From Symsagittifera roscoffensis (taxonomy: Eukaryota; Xenacoelomorpha; Acoela; Convolutidae), in NCBI RefSeq assembly GCF_963678635.1, contig NC_087064.1, positions 16,175,802 to 16,239,801 on the forward strand: 64,000 bases of DNA, given 5' to 3'. A program made the position numbers and the translations under genes. Below are positions 12,102 through 22,874 of this stretch, one piece after another; the stretch's first letter is position 1, and every line of letters begins with the position of its first letter. Under the pieces are notes generated by a model. That model made no database searches and was not told the origin of the DNA. It worked only from the letters and a program-made list of their open reading frames with translations.

Positions 12102-13317
12102 CCGCGGCTTGCAAAATACACGATTTTGGACTTTTGCATTGGTGATAATTTTGCTTATATTCACGAGGATTTGTCTCAGGACTAGAGGGGAAAAGAAGTT
12201 CACAACCGAGAATAATCACTCTGACCACCAACAAAGAACAAAAATAAAAACCCCTGTAATCAATAGCAAAGTTTTTGAGCAGCAGAGAAAATGTTTTGAA
12301 CAGTCGTGGAACAACCATACAAACAAAGTGCATCCAAAAGCTCCAATTCATCAGCTTTTGCCAGGCATGGAAATCATTGAAGACAATTCAGACGCTATGC
12401 GACTTTCTGAAAAGTGCTCGAACAACCCCTCGGAAAGTCTGCGAGTTCTGATGATCAATTCGCGAATTGGCTCTTTTTTGCAGCGAGAAGCTCTACGTGA
12501 AACCTACATTCCTAATTTACTGAAAAATAGCTCAGAACAACTATCTTGGATTTATTTTTTCTCCACAAATAAAGCCAGCACAAAATTCAGAGGTCGAATA
12601 AATGCAGAAAAAAATAAATATGGCGATCTCATAACTTTTAACACTCCTGAAGGCTACAACCTGACACCGCTGAAAATTCTCGCTTCAATGAAGCTCGTAA
12701 ACTGCTTTTGTCCGAATGTAGCTTATTTTTTGAAGGCAGACGATGATTCCTATTTGAGAATCGAAGAAATTGACCAAGAGTTGCCAAAATTACAACAGCG
12801 GGTGGACCAAAACTTTCCCGCACTCAGACTAAGCGCAGACGGTAAGAAATCATCATTAGGTCATGCACCTCTGAACAGTGGAGGAAAATGCAATGTACAG
12901 CCTGTTCCGCGGAAATACCAACATTCGGTGCCTTTTGATTCTATACCTCAAAAGATATTTCCATTCAAATACTGTTGGGGTCAAATGTCAGTTTGGTCAA
13001 AACCGGTCATCGAAAGAATCGTTTCTAATTGCGCCACCCATTGTATTGGGTTTTACGGCGGCCAGCAAGACTTCAACTTCAGTAGACCTTGCCTGTGGAG
13101 ACCAGAAGACATGTTCCTTGGCTCCTGTATCCATGCTCTCTTTTCGAACGAGATTGTCATTGAAGAGATTACAAATTCAGGTCATGCTCTAGCTCGAAAA
13201 AGCTTATTTGAAATGCTATATACCACACACCATATTGTAGGCATGGATAGGAACTCACCACAACAAATAAAATCAACACACCAGCTCTACAGTTTTATCG
13301 ACAAAACTTTTGGATGA
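12102..13317 (+). CDS. GT31-family beta-1,3-glycosyltransferase (beta-1,3-galactosyltransferase-like)
   Basis: Type II Golgi enzyme that would transfer a hexose from a UDP-sugar in beta-1,3 linkage. Counting from 12109, a membrane anchor lies at residues 7-23 (WTFALVIILLIFTRICL), followed by a stem. The GT31 domain starts with the REALRETY motif near residue 127. The metal-binding DDD is at residues 211-213 (FLKADDDSYL), and the late EDMFLG motif is at 333-338. About 400 residues is a normal family length. There is no ATG before the anchor in the open frame. ATG at 12061 is in frame but separated by TAA inside an 18-nt GT..AG segment (12084-12101). Alternatively TTTTAG at 12096-12101 is the acceptor of a normal intron with an upstream first exon. 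Substrate specificity cannot be read from sequence. It is the only full-length host gene in the window. An AATAAA near 13458 may be its poly(A) signal. Confidence 0.85.
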
Positions 13318-14191
13318 TGTATTTCAAACTCCATGAATGTTGTGAATTTAAAGTTTTTGCTCATACTTGTATCAGAAATTATTTAGTTTTCTAAAGATGA
13401 ATTTGATCTATGATGTGCTTAAGTTTTTATTTAAAGATTTTTTCATCATATCGTTTGCCAATAAAGAAGACGCGTTTTTTTCGGGTGGTAGCTAAGTGCA
13501 CAGAATTTCCACCTGAGTTCTACATTGCTACTCATTGGAATTCAGCCTGCCTTACTAATCGCTGCTTTAAGGAAATCATTGAAACGACATTTCGAAGTCC
13601 AAAACAGCCCAAATCGGTAAAAATTAAAACTTTTTTTGCTGGGAGACAGTGCAAATCCTTCGGCTTTTCAATAATTTGCTTAGTAGATTTTCCGCTCTAC
13701 TTTTTCGGCGTAATGGTGCAAAAAAAAACGAAACAAAAAACATAATTTTTTTAAAATTCGTTGCTTTGAAAATCTTTATTTTTTTTCTTTTTTTTTTGTT
13801 GTTTTGGGCTATCTTAGTCTAAGCTCGGAATATTAATTTATTAACTATCAAAGTTAAAAATCCATTTTCCGTTTACGTACCGTTTTCCAGTACAGTTTTC
13901 CAGTGCTGGTTCGACAAAATATTGCTATCCGAAATTTATATCACCCTAATGCTTCCTATTACATAGCACTACTTAGATGATAAAACCGTCAAAGTTCTAA
14001 CCAAAAATGAAAATTTGGACTAACTTTAGAAAATTTGAGAACGTTTTGGTGTTTCGGGTTACAACTACAGAAATTTTTATCAACAAGAAAGGAAAACAAA
14101 AAGTTTACAATTTGTAAAGCCAAAAAATTGTTTTGTTTTTTTAGTTTTTCTGGCAAGTTTTCAGTTAGCAATTTTTTTCGTTAAAATAAAA
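13318..14191. other. Spacer with one unassigned ORF
   Basis: A plus-strand ORF at 13410-13745 (111 codons) has Cys and basic residues but matches no family I know. Its start runs straight on from the GT31 3' end, so it may be chance. The rest is homopolymer-rich AT sequence. Confidence 0.3.
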
Positions 14192-14400
14192 ATGAAAGCT
14201 GCTTTATTGTGTTTAATCGCTCAAGTATGTCTCTGCGAGGCCCTTTGAGGTACTGTCTCTTTCAAGTCAATTTTTTTTCAAATTGTGTCAATAACTTTTG
14301 ATATGTATTAAAATTTATTTTTATTTAGATCAGTCAGTTAGAGATGAAGAAAAAAAATTATTACACTATTAGGACAAGGTCTAGAAATAAAACTAACTAG
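14192..14400 (+). CDS. Candidate two-exon small secreted peptide
   Basis: ATG at 14192 follows an acceptor-like TTTTCAG (about 14157-14163) by roughly 30 nt and encodes a signal-like start (MKAALLCLIAQ). A GTATGT donor at 14225 and TTTTTATTTAG acceptor ending at 14328 would join it in frame to ISQLEMKKKNYYTIRTRSRN and a stop at 14398-14400. The product would be about 34 residues. It rests on motifs alone and could be chance in AT-rich DNA. Confidence 0.2.
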
Positions 14401-14639
14401 TTCAGCCAGAAGGCAAACCACTTCGACGAATACGCGGATTGATGTTCTTTGCGAATTTTGAAGGACTGTCTGAAACAAAAATTACCACCGTAGTAGACCA
14501 TCATTGTTTTGCGCTCAACACAATTATTGAATTTTGCTTAAAATAAGATTAAAATTTTTTTGGGCCTATAAAGACTTACAGTGGCAACTACCTTGGAATA
14601 TCTCTCCTTGTAATTGCCTTTAAAGTTCCTCGAAGCGAT

Positions 14640-15480
14640 ACTAAGAAATCGACTTGGGCTTGCATACGAGAGGTATGCAAGGAAAAATCAGGCAGGTTTT
14701 AAACCCAAACGAGGCTACTGAGATGGGTTTTTTTATTTCACTAGATCTTAGAACAAAGATAACATTGTAAAAGAAACACAAATCTTTAATTCGTTGACTT
14801 CAAAGCAGCGTTCGATTGTGTAGATAGAGAGTGTATCTGGAAAGTTTGCCGTAACCTTCGTAAGTTTGCCGTAAGTTGAATTGCGATAAATCAAAGGAGG
14901 TCAAAACCCGGATAGGCAAGGCAGCCGGCAATCTTGACAATCTGAAAGAATGTTTGGAATCAAAGGAAAATATTTGAATGCACTGTTTCCAAAATCTAAA
15001 ACGCCTCCGTCAGAAATGTTCTGTTTTATGGAGCCGAAACTTGGCCCATCAAGCCTTCAAAAGTAGGTGCTTGCAAAAAATTGTCCGCAATAGATACAAC
15101 CTACCGTCATACTTAAGGCCGCAAGCAAAACTGGATGAAAGCATGGAGTTAACCGTACAGCTCAGAAGGCTGAAATGGCTCGGTCACGTACTTCGCTTGG
15201 ACACCTCGGTGATCCGAATGCTGTCCTAGAATTTGAAAAAAAGACGCCTGGCGACAACCCCCAAGTGGCAGCAGAAAGTCGTGGCGCAAAATAGTCCGAG
15301 ATGAAATTAAAACTCACGTGCAGCCGTCCAAAATTAAGATCAAGACATGGGAGACTGAGTGGTTTGGACGATACAAAAACCTGGTAAAAAATATGAAGCA
15401 AAGGAGAGCTTTCTGTCGGGATGTCACTGTGGCGGGCAATGGCCAGCGTTGCCTCAAATAGCCCTCTCTGGAGCTCGAGA
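14640..15480 (+). pseudogene. Decayed non-LTR retrotransposon (reverse transcriptase and C-terminus)
   Basis: In shifting frames there are three blocks typical of LINE polymerases in the right order. They are NQAGFKPKR (about 14685), FVDFKAAFDCVDR (about 14795) and the C-terminal RRLKWLGHVLRLD (about 15160-15200). The ORF at 14978-15229 covers the last part. Several stops and frameshifts, and missing sequence between the blocks, make it a relic. The clade is not assignable from these fragments. Confidence 0.75.
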
Positions 15481-16339
15481 TTTTAGTATAATTTGCTAAC
15501 TTGAACGGATAAGTCAATCACGACAAGTGCCACAAATAATGGCAAGTGCCACTATTGAATTTTAAACTCTTGATGAAAAGTTTGAAATTTGATATATTTG
15601 GTTTAAATTCTCTCCTTGAACGAAATTGTACCGATGAAACGAGAAATTACGATAAAGCAAAATCAAAAAGTATAAAGCGGAAAAAACAGAACGGGTAAAT
15701 GATAAGGTGAAAAAGTTACCGCAGAAAAAAGGGCTCAATAAAACAGCTCTTAGGAAAAACAGATGAACAGAATTTTGCTAGATCTACTTTCTTGGGTAAA
15801 TTTTTTGAAATTCTAACTAGAAAAACCAAATGTAAGTGTTTTGAGAAAAAAAGTAAATTAGTTTGCTCAAGCAAAAGTGTTGATAGCCTAAATGTCAAAA
15901 GGAACATACAGTCAGAACAGAATAAATTTGACTTTTTTAAACGTCTTTTTTTCGTGGAAAATTTTAAGCAGAAGACATGCCCAGAATATGTGACAAAAAT
16001 GTTCGTAGAGTCAATTAAGTACCAAAGGGTTTGATACCAACAGTTGATTGCGATGTTTTAAGTACAAACTCTCAAAGTAAAAAACTTCCGATATGAATTT
16101 TCTAGGCAATTACGGATTTAAAAACTTTATTCCGACGTTATAAAAATTTCTAGTTTTTTCTTCAACATAATATTTGTAGAAATGCTTTTTACTGACAAAT
16201 TTATTTTTGCTACCGTCAGACTTGATTGCAAACACGTCAGAAAATTGAATTGCGGAAATTAAAGACCAAAATCAATGCTGTCATTGTGAATAAGATGTTT
16301 GAAAGGATTTTCTGCGCTCGGCTTACTTCCTTCTTAACA
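15481..16339. other. AT-rich spacer
   Basis: Only short ORFs of skewed Lys/Phe composition (such as 15792-16034). I see no gene, RNA or repeat that I can support. Confidence 0.4.
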
Positions 16340-16720
16340 GTATAATGTCAAAACAAATCGGCTACTACAGCAACACATCTACGATTGATACAATCTTACA
16401 TGCGATTGAAACTAATAACGACCCTCAACAATAAAAAATTTCAGTGACACGCTGCTGTTTTGAGTTATCAAATGCTTTTGATGCAGTCGATCATACTGTT
16501 TTTTGTCAAAAACATTTTCCGTGGGATTGAGAAGATCAATTAAAAATTGACTATAGTCGTACCTTAACAAAAGCTCTATATATTTCTAAGTTGACAACGA
16601 CTAATCGATTTAAAACCAAAAAAGGCGTTATTTCACATGGCTTAGTTTTAGGTCCTGTTCTGTTTCGGATCAATGTTAATGATAGAGAAAGATACGCTTT
16701 AGATGGCATTGCGGTTTAGA
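16340..16720 (+). pseudogene. Decayed non-LTR retrotransposon, second type (jockey/CR1-like RT fragment)
   Basis: The block FELSNAFDAVDHTVF at about 16455-16500 corresponds to the RT motif usually read as DLSKAFDxVDH. GLVLGPVLFRINVND at about 16640-16685 corresponds to the QGSxLGPLLFxIYIND motif. Stops interrupt both. The motifs differ from those of the relic at 14640, so two LINE types are present. Confidence 0.75.
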
Positions 16721-16814
16721 GACGGGTTAACAAAATCTATTAGCCCTCACAAGTCAAAAAACCGTTCGGACAGAATGGTGTGTTTCGCACCAACCGTTTT
16801 CAAACCCAAACCAG

Positions 16815-17290
16815 ACTGCTCGTATATCAGGGCAGAGCCCTGAATGTTCCGACTGCCCCTAAATTCATACCTTATGAATTATTTTGGGAACCTATAAATT
16901 TTGGACAATGTCAAAGCGTGAAGTTTTGAGTCAGACGAAACTAATACGACTAATTGATCTCAATTCAATTTGGAACGATACCATTTTGCGAGATAGTTTG
17001 ACACGCATAGAAATCTCGCGTTATGCTCTCCATATTATAAATAAATTCTTCAAAGCGCGCATAATTTAGTCCACAATTTAGCCAATTGGGATTTTTTCAA
17101 ACTCCCAACATTTTACTAAAATTGATCGGAAGAAAAATATCGTTTTAAATTTGAACTCAAGATTTTCAATTGGGTGGGGGTGAAAATTTATTGTTGAAAA
17201 TCAATATTTTGATCGGCGAAAATTGACTGAATGAAAAAAAACCACACCGATCATAAATATTCCGTTTTATTCGAAAGTCGGAGAAATAAA
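16815..17290 (+). mobile_element. TIR-bearing dispersed repeat, copy 1
   Basis: It begins with GACTGCTCGTAT, then a small hairpin and GAATGTTCCGACTGC, and ends with CGAAAGTCGGAG near 17287. GTTCCGAC and GTCGGAAC are inverse of each other. The same order and internal blocks recur at 59725-60255, and the start alone recurs at 20118. No coding capacity. Most likely a non-autonomous DNA transposon. Confidence 0.5.
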
Positions 17291-19095
17291 GGCTGGGCGC
17301 GTTTTAAACAGTGCTTCAATTTTTCACGGAAATATGAAGAACAACTTTCCGGCCCCGCTATGCTGCGAAACCTGTTATTTGTTCTACTGGGATTCCGAGA
17401 GCACAAGTACGCAAAGTTCGCTGACATCGAAGACATATTTTTGCAGGTCGGATTGCTAGAATTTGATGAACGTTTGTGCGTTTTTTTGTGACGAGAGGAC
17501 GACACCACATTAGATGTGAGTCTGCTTCCATGATGTGAGTGCATATCTTCAGAGCAAAAGTTCTTCGATTTCTGGTAATTTCGCCAATTGTGATACAGTT
17601 TTCGATAACCAAAATTGTTATCCCGGAGCCGCTCACTCCGTGTTGAACTGTTTTTACTTGGATTTTTACTTCGGCTCTGTGAAAAGCGGACAACGGCTTT
17701 AAATGAAGTCGAAGTTGATTGAAATTGTTCTAGTCGAGCTGGTTTAATCTAACTCAATTGGTTAAGTTTCCGTTGACTTATTTGCTGATATAACTAACTC
17801 CTACTAAAACCATTTTGCTCCGAACACGCCAAAAATTGTTTCATATGAACTTGATCAACGATACCTTCGTTGTGATCAGCATTCAGTAGCTGTTACCCAA
17901 CAATTGGTTCCAAGTCTTATGTACCTGACAATCGATCCAAAGATACCTGGCAATCGAGTGATCAGCAGTGGGACGACTCACCGCCAAACAAATTGCACCA
18001 CAAGTTCTTTGAATGGCACTCAAGATAGCCGGTTTTAGGAAAATTCACGACCCCTCGTTGCTATTTTGATGCTCAAATGAATGAAATTGAACAGAATTTT
18101 TTCGCTAATAACTCATTGGATGTTTTCTGTTTTGTTAATTCCCTACGCCACTTCTACCTATAAATTCACGTTCGTTTTTGACAAAGCAAGAGTTGAGTCA
18201 TTGAAGATGCTTTCGTGTTCGAAAACGCAACTTTAAGTTGTGCTTCTTTTTTCTCCTCTGAAGGATAATATTAAGGAAGCTCTTGCTTTGCGTTGAACTT
18301 TTCTCAAGTGCTTATGTCGACTGTAAGCACTACGGTCCCTCTGTGCTTCAACTCGACAAGCAAAAAGCCCGCGTTCGTTACCAATTGGGTAGCCAAATTA
18401 TCAGTAGACCAATACTCTGATGTATGAGTAGTGGCAAACCAGCTGACACAGGACATTGTGTTGTAACTGCTGACTCCCTGAAGCTAAGTAGTCGGATAAA
18501 CTGCCTTTCCTTCTTGGAAATTTCTGTTTGGCCTTTCAAGCTAAATAAAAGAAAAAATGGCAAAAATCCGTTTTGATAGTCCGTTCTAAGATCAGAAAGA
18601 GGGTCTAGATGTCTCATTATTTTTTTCATTGCATTGCGGTTTTGACCGACTTAGCTTTATCAAGGTTGAGCATGCTAGTGAATGATTCGCAGTTGAATGC
18701 GCTCGTTTACGCAATCTTGGATTGAAAATTTTTGACACGGTTTTAAACACGCAATGTTCTTAGCCGAAAGTTCGTTTATTGCCTGTCCGCTCACTGCCGT
18801 TTCCGATGATACCAGTTTTCTCGAGGTTTTGACTGCAAATCATTTTTTATTTTTTTGGTCAGCACAGTTTGACGTTTTCACTCAAACTGCTATGCACGTG
18901 CGCAGTCCTATGCAAACTCAGTATGGCTACGATGGTTAAGTGAGTTTTTTTTGGCGCTCAATAATATCTTTTAGTGGCTTGCTCATCGCGGAAGGGCAGT
19001 AAAAACTGAAGATCTAGTTTGTTAGATTGAATCCACAAAACCTGGGACTACTACCCACTAGCGGGCCTAGTTCGGTAAACTGCGGAAAAAACAAC
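17250..19095 (+). pseudogene. Decayed BEL/Pao pol fragment
   Basis: Blocks parallel to the BEL element at 41354-49671 occur in order. RT is LRNLLFVLLGFREHKYAKFA near 17360-17420, with DIEDIFLQVG just after. The A17-type segment (QQWDDSPPNKLHHKFFEWH) lies near 17960-18020. The integrase part (FLEVLTANHFLF) lies near 18810-18850, and its C-terminal block (KTEDLV) near 19005. Spacing between blocks is shorter than in the intact order and stops are frequent, so it is an old relic. It abuts or overlaps the TIR repeat ending at 17290. Confidence 0.75.
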
Positions 19096-19284
19096 CTCGT
19101 TTTTTCAGGAAATCCTGGGATCGTCTCCAGAAACTACGCGCGACTGCTTGTAAAAATTTTCCAGTTTGTGCTCTTTCGGGGAGGAGGATGATGATGCAAC
19201 TTAGCGTTAGGATGAAAGTACATATTTTAACGAAAGCTGTTATACATCGCTGGTAGAAAAAAGTCCAAGTGCTGTTCCTTGTTT

Positions 19285-19496
19285 GGCTCTTTTTTGCTTC
19301 CCCCCCCACCTTAGATTTGAGTTTAGTTTTGAAAAACTAGCTTCACGTTGGCATAATGTAATGAAAATTTGCATGCTGAACAACTTAACTATCATGAGCA
19401 AATTTGGCGTTCATACCTTACATCCAGTCGTAACAACACGTTAAACAGCTATAAAACTAAAAATTTTAAAATAAAGGGGGAAAGTGGAAAAGAGCC
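19285..19496. mobile_element. hAT-like MITE copy
   Basis: It starts GGCTCTTTTTTGCTTCCCCC and ends GGGGGAAAGTGGAAAAGAGCC in inverse orientation, 212 bp long, non-coding. Flanking octamers CCTTGTTT and TTTTATTT agree at 5 of 8 positions, as expected for an aged 8-bp duplication. Same termini as the copy at 20468-20664. Confidence 0.65.
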
Positions 19497-19554
19497 TTTT
19501 ATTTTATACAAAACTCGTAACCCTATGCAGCGCTTAACGATCCTATATCACAAT

Positions 19555-19740
19555 AAAGACCCCAATTTGACCAATTTTTCTGGGCCGCAGGCAAATTTTT
19601 GAAAAACAGGCCAAAAAAAACGCGTTTTTAAGCACTTTTTAAATACATTTTGACCAAAAAATCGCGTTTTTTGGCGAGCGCTCCCCCCTCTTAAAAGTAG
19701 TAAGAGTTGGCGCCTCAGCAGCCTTTAGAAGAATTTTAGG
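19555..19740 (+). repeat. Dispersed non-coding repeat (copy 1 of 2)
   Basis: It shares a series of blocks with 40395-40580: ATAAAGACCCC, then GCAGGCAAA, AATAGGCCAAAAAA-like, ATCGCGTTTTTT, GCTCCCCCCTC, TTGGCGCC and GCCTTTAG. Order and spacing are conserved. No coding potential. Family unknown. Confidence 0.6.
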
Positions 19741-20227
19741 GTGAGTCAGCTAAAAAAGAGTATTTCATAGTAGTACAAAGTGTGGCCCTTTGGGTCGGCA
19801 TGGGGATCGAATCCCTGAGAGGGGAAAGGGCGTCCGCTCAACCCCCTCTAAATCCGCTGTTGGTCAGAATGCCTTGAAACTTGGTATGTGGACAAACAAA
19901 GGCTTTGTTTCCAGTTTACCACTCCCTAGTAAAATTACAAAATTAAGCTGTTAAAAATTCTTCACTGCATTTTGCATGTAAGAAATATTGTAAAAGTTTG
20001 TTCAACTGTTCATGCTGACGCGTTTCGATGCAGTTAGGGGGGAACTGGAAAAAAGCCCAAACTAACAACTCAACAAATTTTTTTTTCATACTTTACATTG
20101 TAACTTCACCCATTTAGCCTGAACAAGACTGCTTATATTAAGGCGAATCCCCGAATGTTCCGACTGCCATTTTTATTGGTCTCAAATAGTTTTTACTAAA
20201 CTAGGTATTGATAAAACTATGATTTAT
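19741..20227. other. Spacer with tRNA-arm-like motif and a partial TIR repeat
   Basis: 19800-19850 contains GGGATCGAATCCCTGAGAGGGG; a related word (GTCGAATACCTGAGAGGG) occurs at 63410. On the minus strand it resembles a tRNA T-arm (B-box-like), perhaps from an old SINE. 20118-20175 repeats only the start of the TIR element (GACTGCTTATAT ... GAATGTTCCGACTGCC). Confidence 0.35.
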
Positions 20228-20412
20228 AGGCTGATCTTATTAAAATTCAAGTAGACTCCCCCCTACATTTAAAAGATTAAACATGTTGTCTAAATATAAT
20301 TTCATGGCCTTATTAGTCCGCATGACAATTTTTGTAAAATTTGGACTGTGTGAACGAAATTTGTTAGTAAAAATTTGCAGGTGGAGGGGGGGGGGGGGAG
20401 GAAAAAGAGCTT
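20228..20412 (+). mobile_element. hAT-like MITE copy (worn left end)
   Basis: The internal blocks ATGGCCTTATTAGTC, GCATGACAATTTTTGT and TGTGTGAAC, and the end GCAGGTGGAGGGG ... GAGGAAAAAGAGCT, match the intact copy at 20468-20664 in reverse orientation. The 5' terminus is degenerate. Confidence 0.6.
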
Positions 20413-20467
20413 TTACGTGTTGCAACTTGATTCGTGTATGGACTTCATAAATACAATTAACTGCCTC

Positions 20468-20664
20468 GGCTCTTTTTCCTTTTCCCCACCTGCAAAATTT
20501 TGTAATTTAAGTTACTGTTCACATTGTGCGATTGTCATAAAAAATGCCATGCAGACTAATTAGGCCATGGCAAACATATTTGGTCTCCATCATCAATCTT
20601 GTAAAATCACTTCTTAGACCATAAAAGTGATGCTCGTGTGGGGTGGGGGAAAGGAAAAAGAGCC
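20468..20664 (-). mobile_element. hAT-like MITE copy, intact termini and 8-bp target duplication
   Basis: 197 bp with near-perfect terminal inverted repeats (outer part GGCTCTTTTTCC). It is flanked by ACTGCCTC on both sides (20460-20467 and 20665-20672). An 8-bp target duplication is diagnostic of hAT-type insertion. It is non-coding, so it depended on a transposase elsewhere. Its interior gives the uninterrupted version of the site where the 18.4-kb retroelement inserted. Confidence 0.88.
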
Positions 20665-20766
20665 ACTGCCTCAATTTTTTTTGCAACAGTTTTGTAGTGT
20701 GGGATAATTCGCCACGCGTGTAAACTTTACAGACTCGCGACAGGTTAGCATGGTGATGTGCACACA

Positions 20767-20854
20767 CTGCTCTTTTACTTCGCCAACCTCACTTAAGAAT
20801 CAATTTTAGGGGGTAACGGGGAGCTTTACAGGGTTAAGTATGAAGACCAAATAT
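20767..20854 (+). mobile_element. hAT-like MITE, left part, interrupted by the retroelement
   Basis: It begins GCTCTTTTACTTCGCCAACC, like the MITE terminus, and ends AAGACCAAATAT at the retroelement border. The continuation is at 39256. The intact sister copy reads GACCAAATATGTTTGCCATGG across the junction. Confidence 0.75.
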
Positions 20855-21264
20855 TGAGTTAGGACCGATGTGGTTAACTCATAGAGTAATTTCGGATAGG
20901 GTACACCGTCTGCTCGTCGCGCTATCTTATTTTCGGCCGGATAGATTCGTGCAACTTCTTAGTCTAATACCGATCCTAATCTTACTCTTATACTTTCTAG
21001 TCTCAGGGTGTTTAACTAGTCTCTGCTAGGCTCAATAGATCTAGAGTATACTGGTTTATTGCGGCTGCTGTAGTTCACTTGGAGATTCAACTAATTTCTA
21101 AGTTAAATTCAAATCTCTCTGGTGCTGAAATTACAAGTAATTTCAGCACTTACAAATAAGTGGGTTGTTAGTTAGATGGATCATGATTGGTTAATATTAA
21201 ATACTTTACAGTGGTAAAATATCTAATTTATCCAATCATAAAATATAGTTTAGATCAGGTTCCA
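20855..21264 (-). repeat. 3' LTR of copy 2 (410 bp)
   Basis: On the minus strand it runs from TGGAACCTGATC (21264) to CCTAACTCA (20855). About 97% identical by eye to the 5' LTR. It contains a perfect palindrome with 13-bp arms GTGCTGAAATTAC around AA. Confidence 0.95.
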
Positions 21265-22867
21265 TCCATCCGGGTTTTACAGAGTTTTTTAGAATTATCT
21301 TTCTGCGATTCAAAGGATGGATGATGAACGTTGGTATTTGGCGAACATCGTATTCTTGTCCGGTTTCTCTTGTTAGAGAAAATCCAGGACGCTGGAGTTA
21401 GGGACATCAATCGTTGTGTCTTCTTATGACAACGACTGTGTTTCCCAACGAAATCAATCTGATTTCAGAATGGTTTGCTATGACGGGTTTTTCTGTATTA
21501 TGTAGAGAACTTGGTTTGTGTTCAACCTCGTCTGGGAATGGCGTGGAGATTGTGCGTGGAGGGGATGCCTTCTAACTCGGATCTGTACGTATACTTGAAC
21601 ATCGAGGTGGTCATTGGTCTAGTTCAATGAAGTCCTTTTCTGCGAAGTCAAGTCGTACTCTAAATCCTTTGAGTTGTGATTGTGGACGGCATATTGGTTG
21701 TGGTTAGCCATTCTTTTTCGAGTGTAGTGGGGTCATTTTGTCTTTGGATGTTCGTCTTTGTTGTTATGGGTTGATCTATATACTGCAAGGTATGATTTAC
21801 ATTTTATAAAATTTTTATTAGTTCAGTTTTTTAATTATGATTTTAGTTAGTTGTTTTCACAAAAGCATTTTGTTTTAGTTCGGTTATTTTGAAGAGTTAC
21901 TCACCCTTGAGTACCTCTTATTAAAAATAGAAGTGTGGTCACAAAGCGTGGATGTAGCGCGGTGGGTTAGGCCGGCTATAGAGCATGTTCAGGACGTCCT
22001 CTTTGGTGGGTTAGGCCAGGAGTGGGAGTATGATTTCGTGCGGTTTCTTTGAGAGGTCCTGTTATGTGATAACCTTTTATGTTGGGTTTATATTGGTCTT
22101 TCTTATGTTCCTTTGGTTGTGTCCTTTTTTCAAAAATCAAATTGTTTTTGTTATGGGTTTGTCTTTCGACTTTTTTGTCTTTTATTATTTCTTTCTTAGA
22201 CTTTATAATAGTCTTCAAAAGAATAAATTATCCAGTTTTAAACTGGGTTAATCCGGTTTGGGTACCGTTGGTTTTCTTTTCTTAGTCATGCTGTTATTTT
22301 ATGAATTGTGGTGTTTAGTAAGCTGCGTTGGTTAGTTTGGTTTAGTATATAGTTCTTTTCCAACCGGGTTAAAGGAAAGTTTGAAACTTGTTATCGTGTG
22401 TTAGAGTTGTTGAGTGTGAAAACTTGAAATTGAAATTCATTATTTAAACAATTCTTCGTGGGCGAGCTGTGCGAGTTTGGATAGAATTCCTGTGCGAGTG
22501 AATGAAAATATCAAAAGGTTAGTGCTGCATTTTTTTATTTTATCAATTTACTTCATAGAATTTTAATTTTACTGCTAGCTTTGGGGGAAAGTTAAGTTAC
22601 AAATTTTCATCATTATGAAATTTACTGCTTTTGGGAAAAGAATTTATAAATTAATTTACTACATTGGTATGAATTTTATGATATTTATCTAGTGCAAAAT
22701 ATTAATAAAGCTTAGAAGAATTTCAACAAGTCTTATTTTTTATTTTTCTTTTCTGTTTTTTGCAGATGATCGTGGGATGAGGACTAAAAATCTAAATGAG
22801 ACATGAGTAAAGAATGGTTAGTATTAATTTAAATTTATTAGTGAAGAATATGTATAAATTATACTTA
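21265..22867 (-). other. 3' region of copy 2 with intron-like segment and antisense ORFs
   Basis: Between ORF C and the LTR. On the minus strand the donor CAG|GTAAGT at 22868 and acceptor TTTTTAG at 22784 delimit an 85-bp intron-like segment as in copy 1. A second acceptor-like site (CTAACC ... CGCACAG) lies near 22490-22520. On the plus strand, a strong acceptor (long T/C run then TTTTTTGCAG|ATG) sits at about 22730-22766. Plus-strand ORFs near 21425-21800 (with two stops) and 22079-22285 match the antisense ORFs of copy 1. A repeated GGTGGGTTAGGCC (21962 and 22004) borders the extra block absent from copy 1. Confidence 0.35.
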
Positions 22868-22874
22868 CCTGTTA

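Noticed and set aside
12088-12351. Minus-strand ORF over the GT31 start
   Set aside because: Shadow of the glycosyltransferase reading frame.
19795-19850. tRNA gene candidate
   Set aside because: Only a T-arm-like word is present; no A box, no acceptor stem pairing.
21700-21800. Coding use of the sense strand in the 3' region
   Set aside because: All three sense frames carry stops in at least one copy and none shows protein-like conservation.
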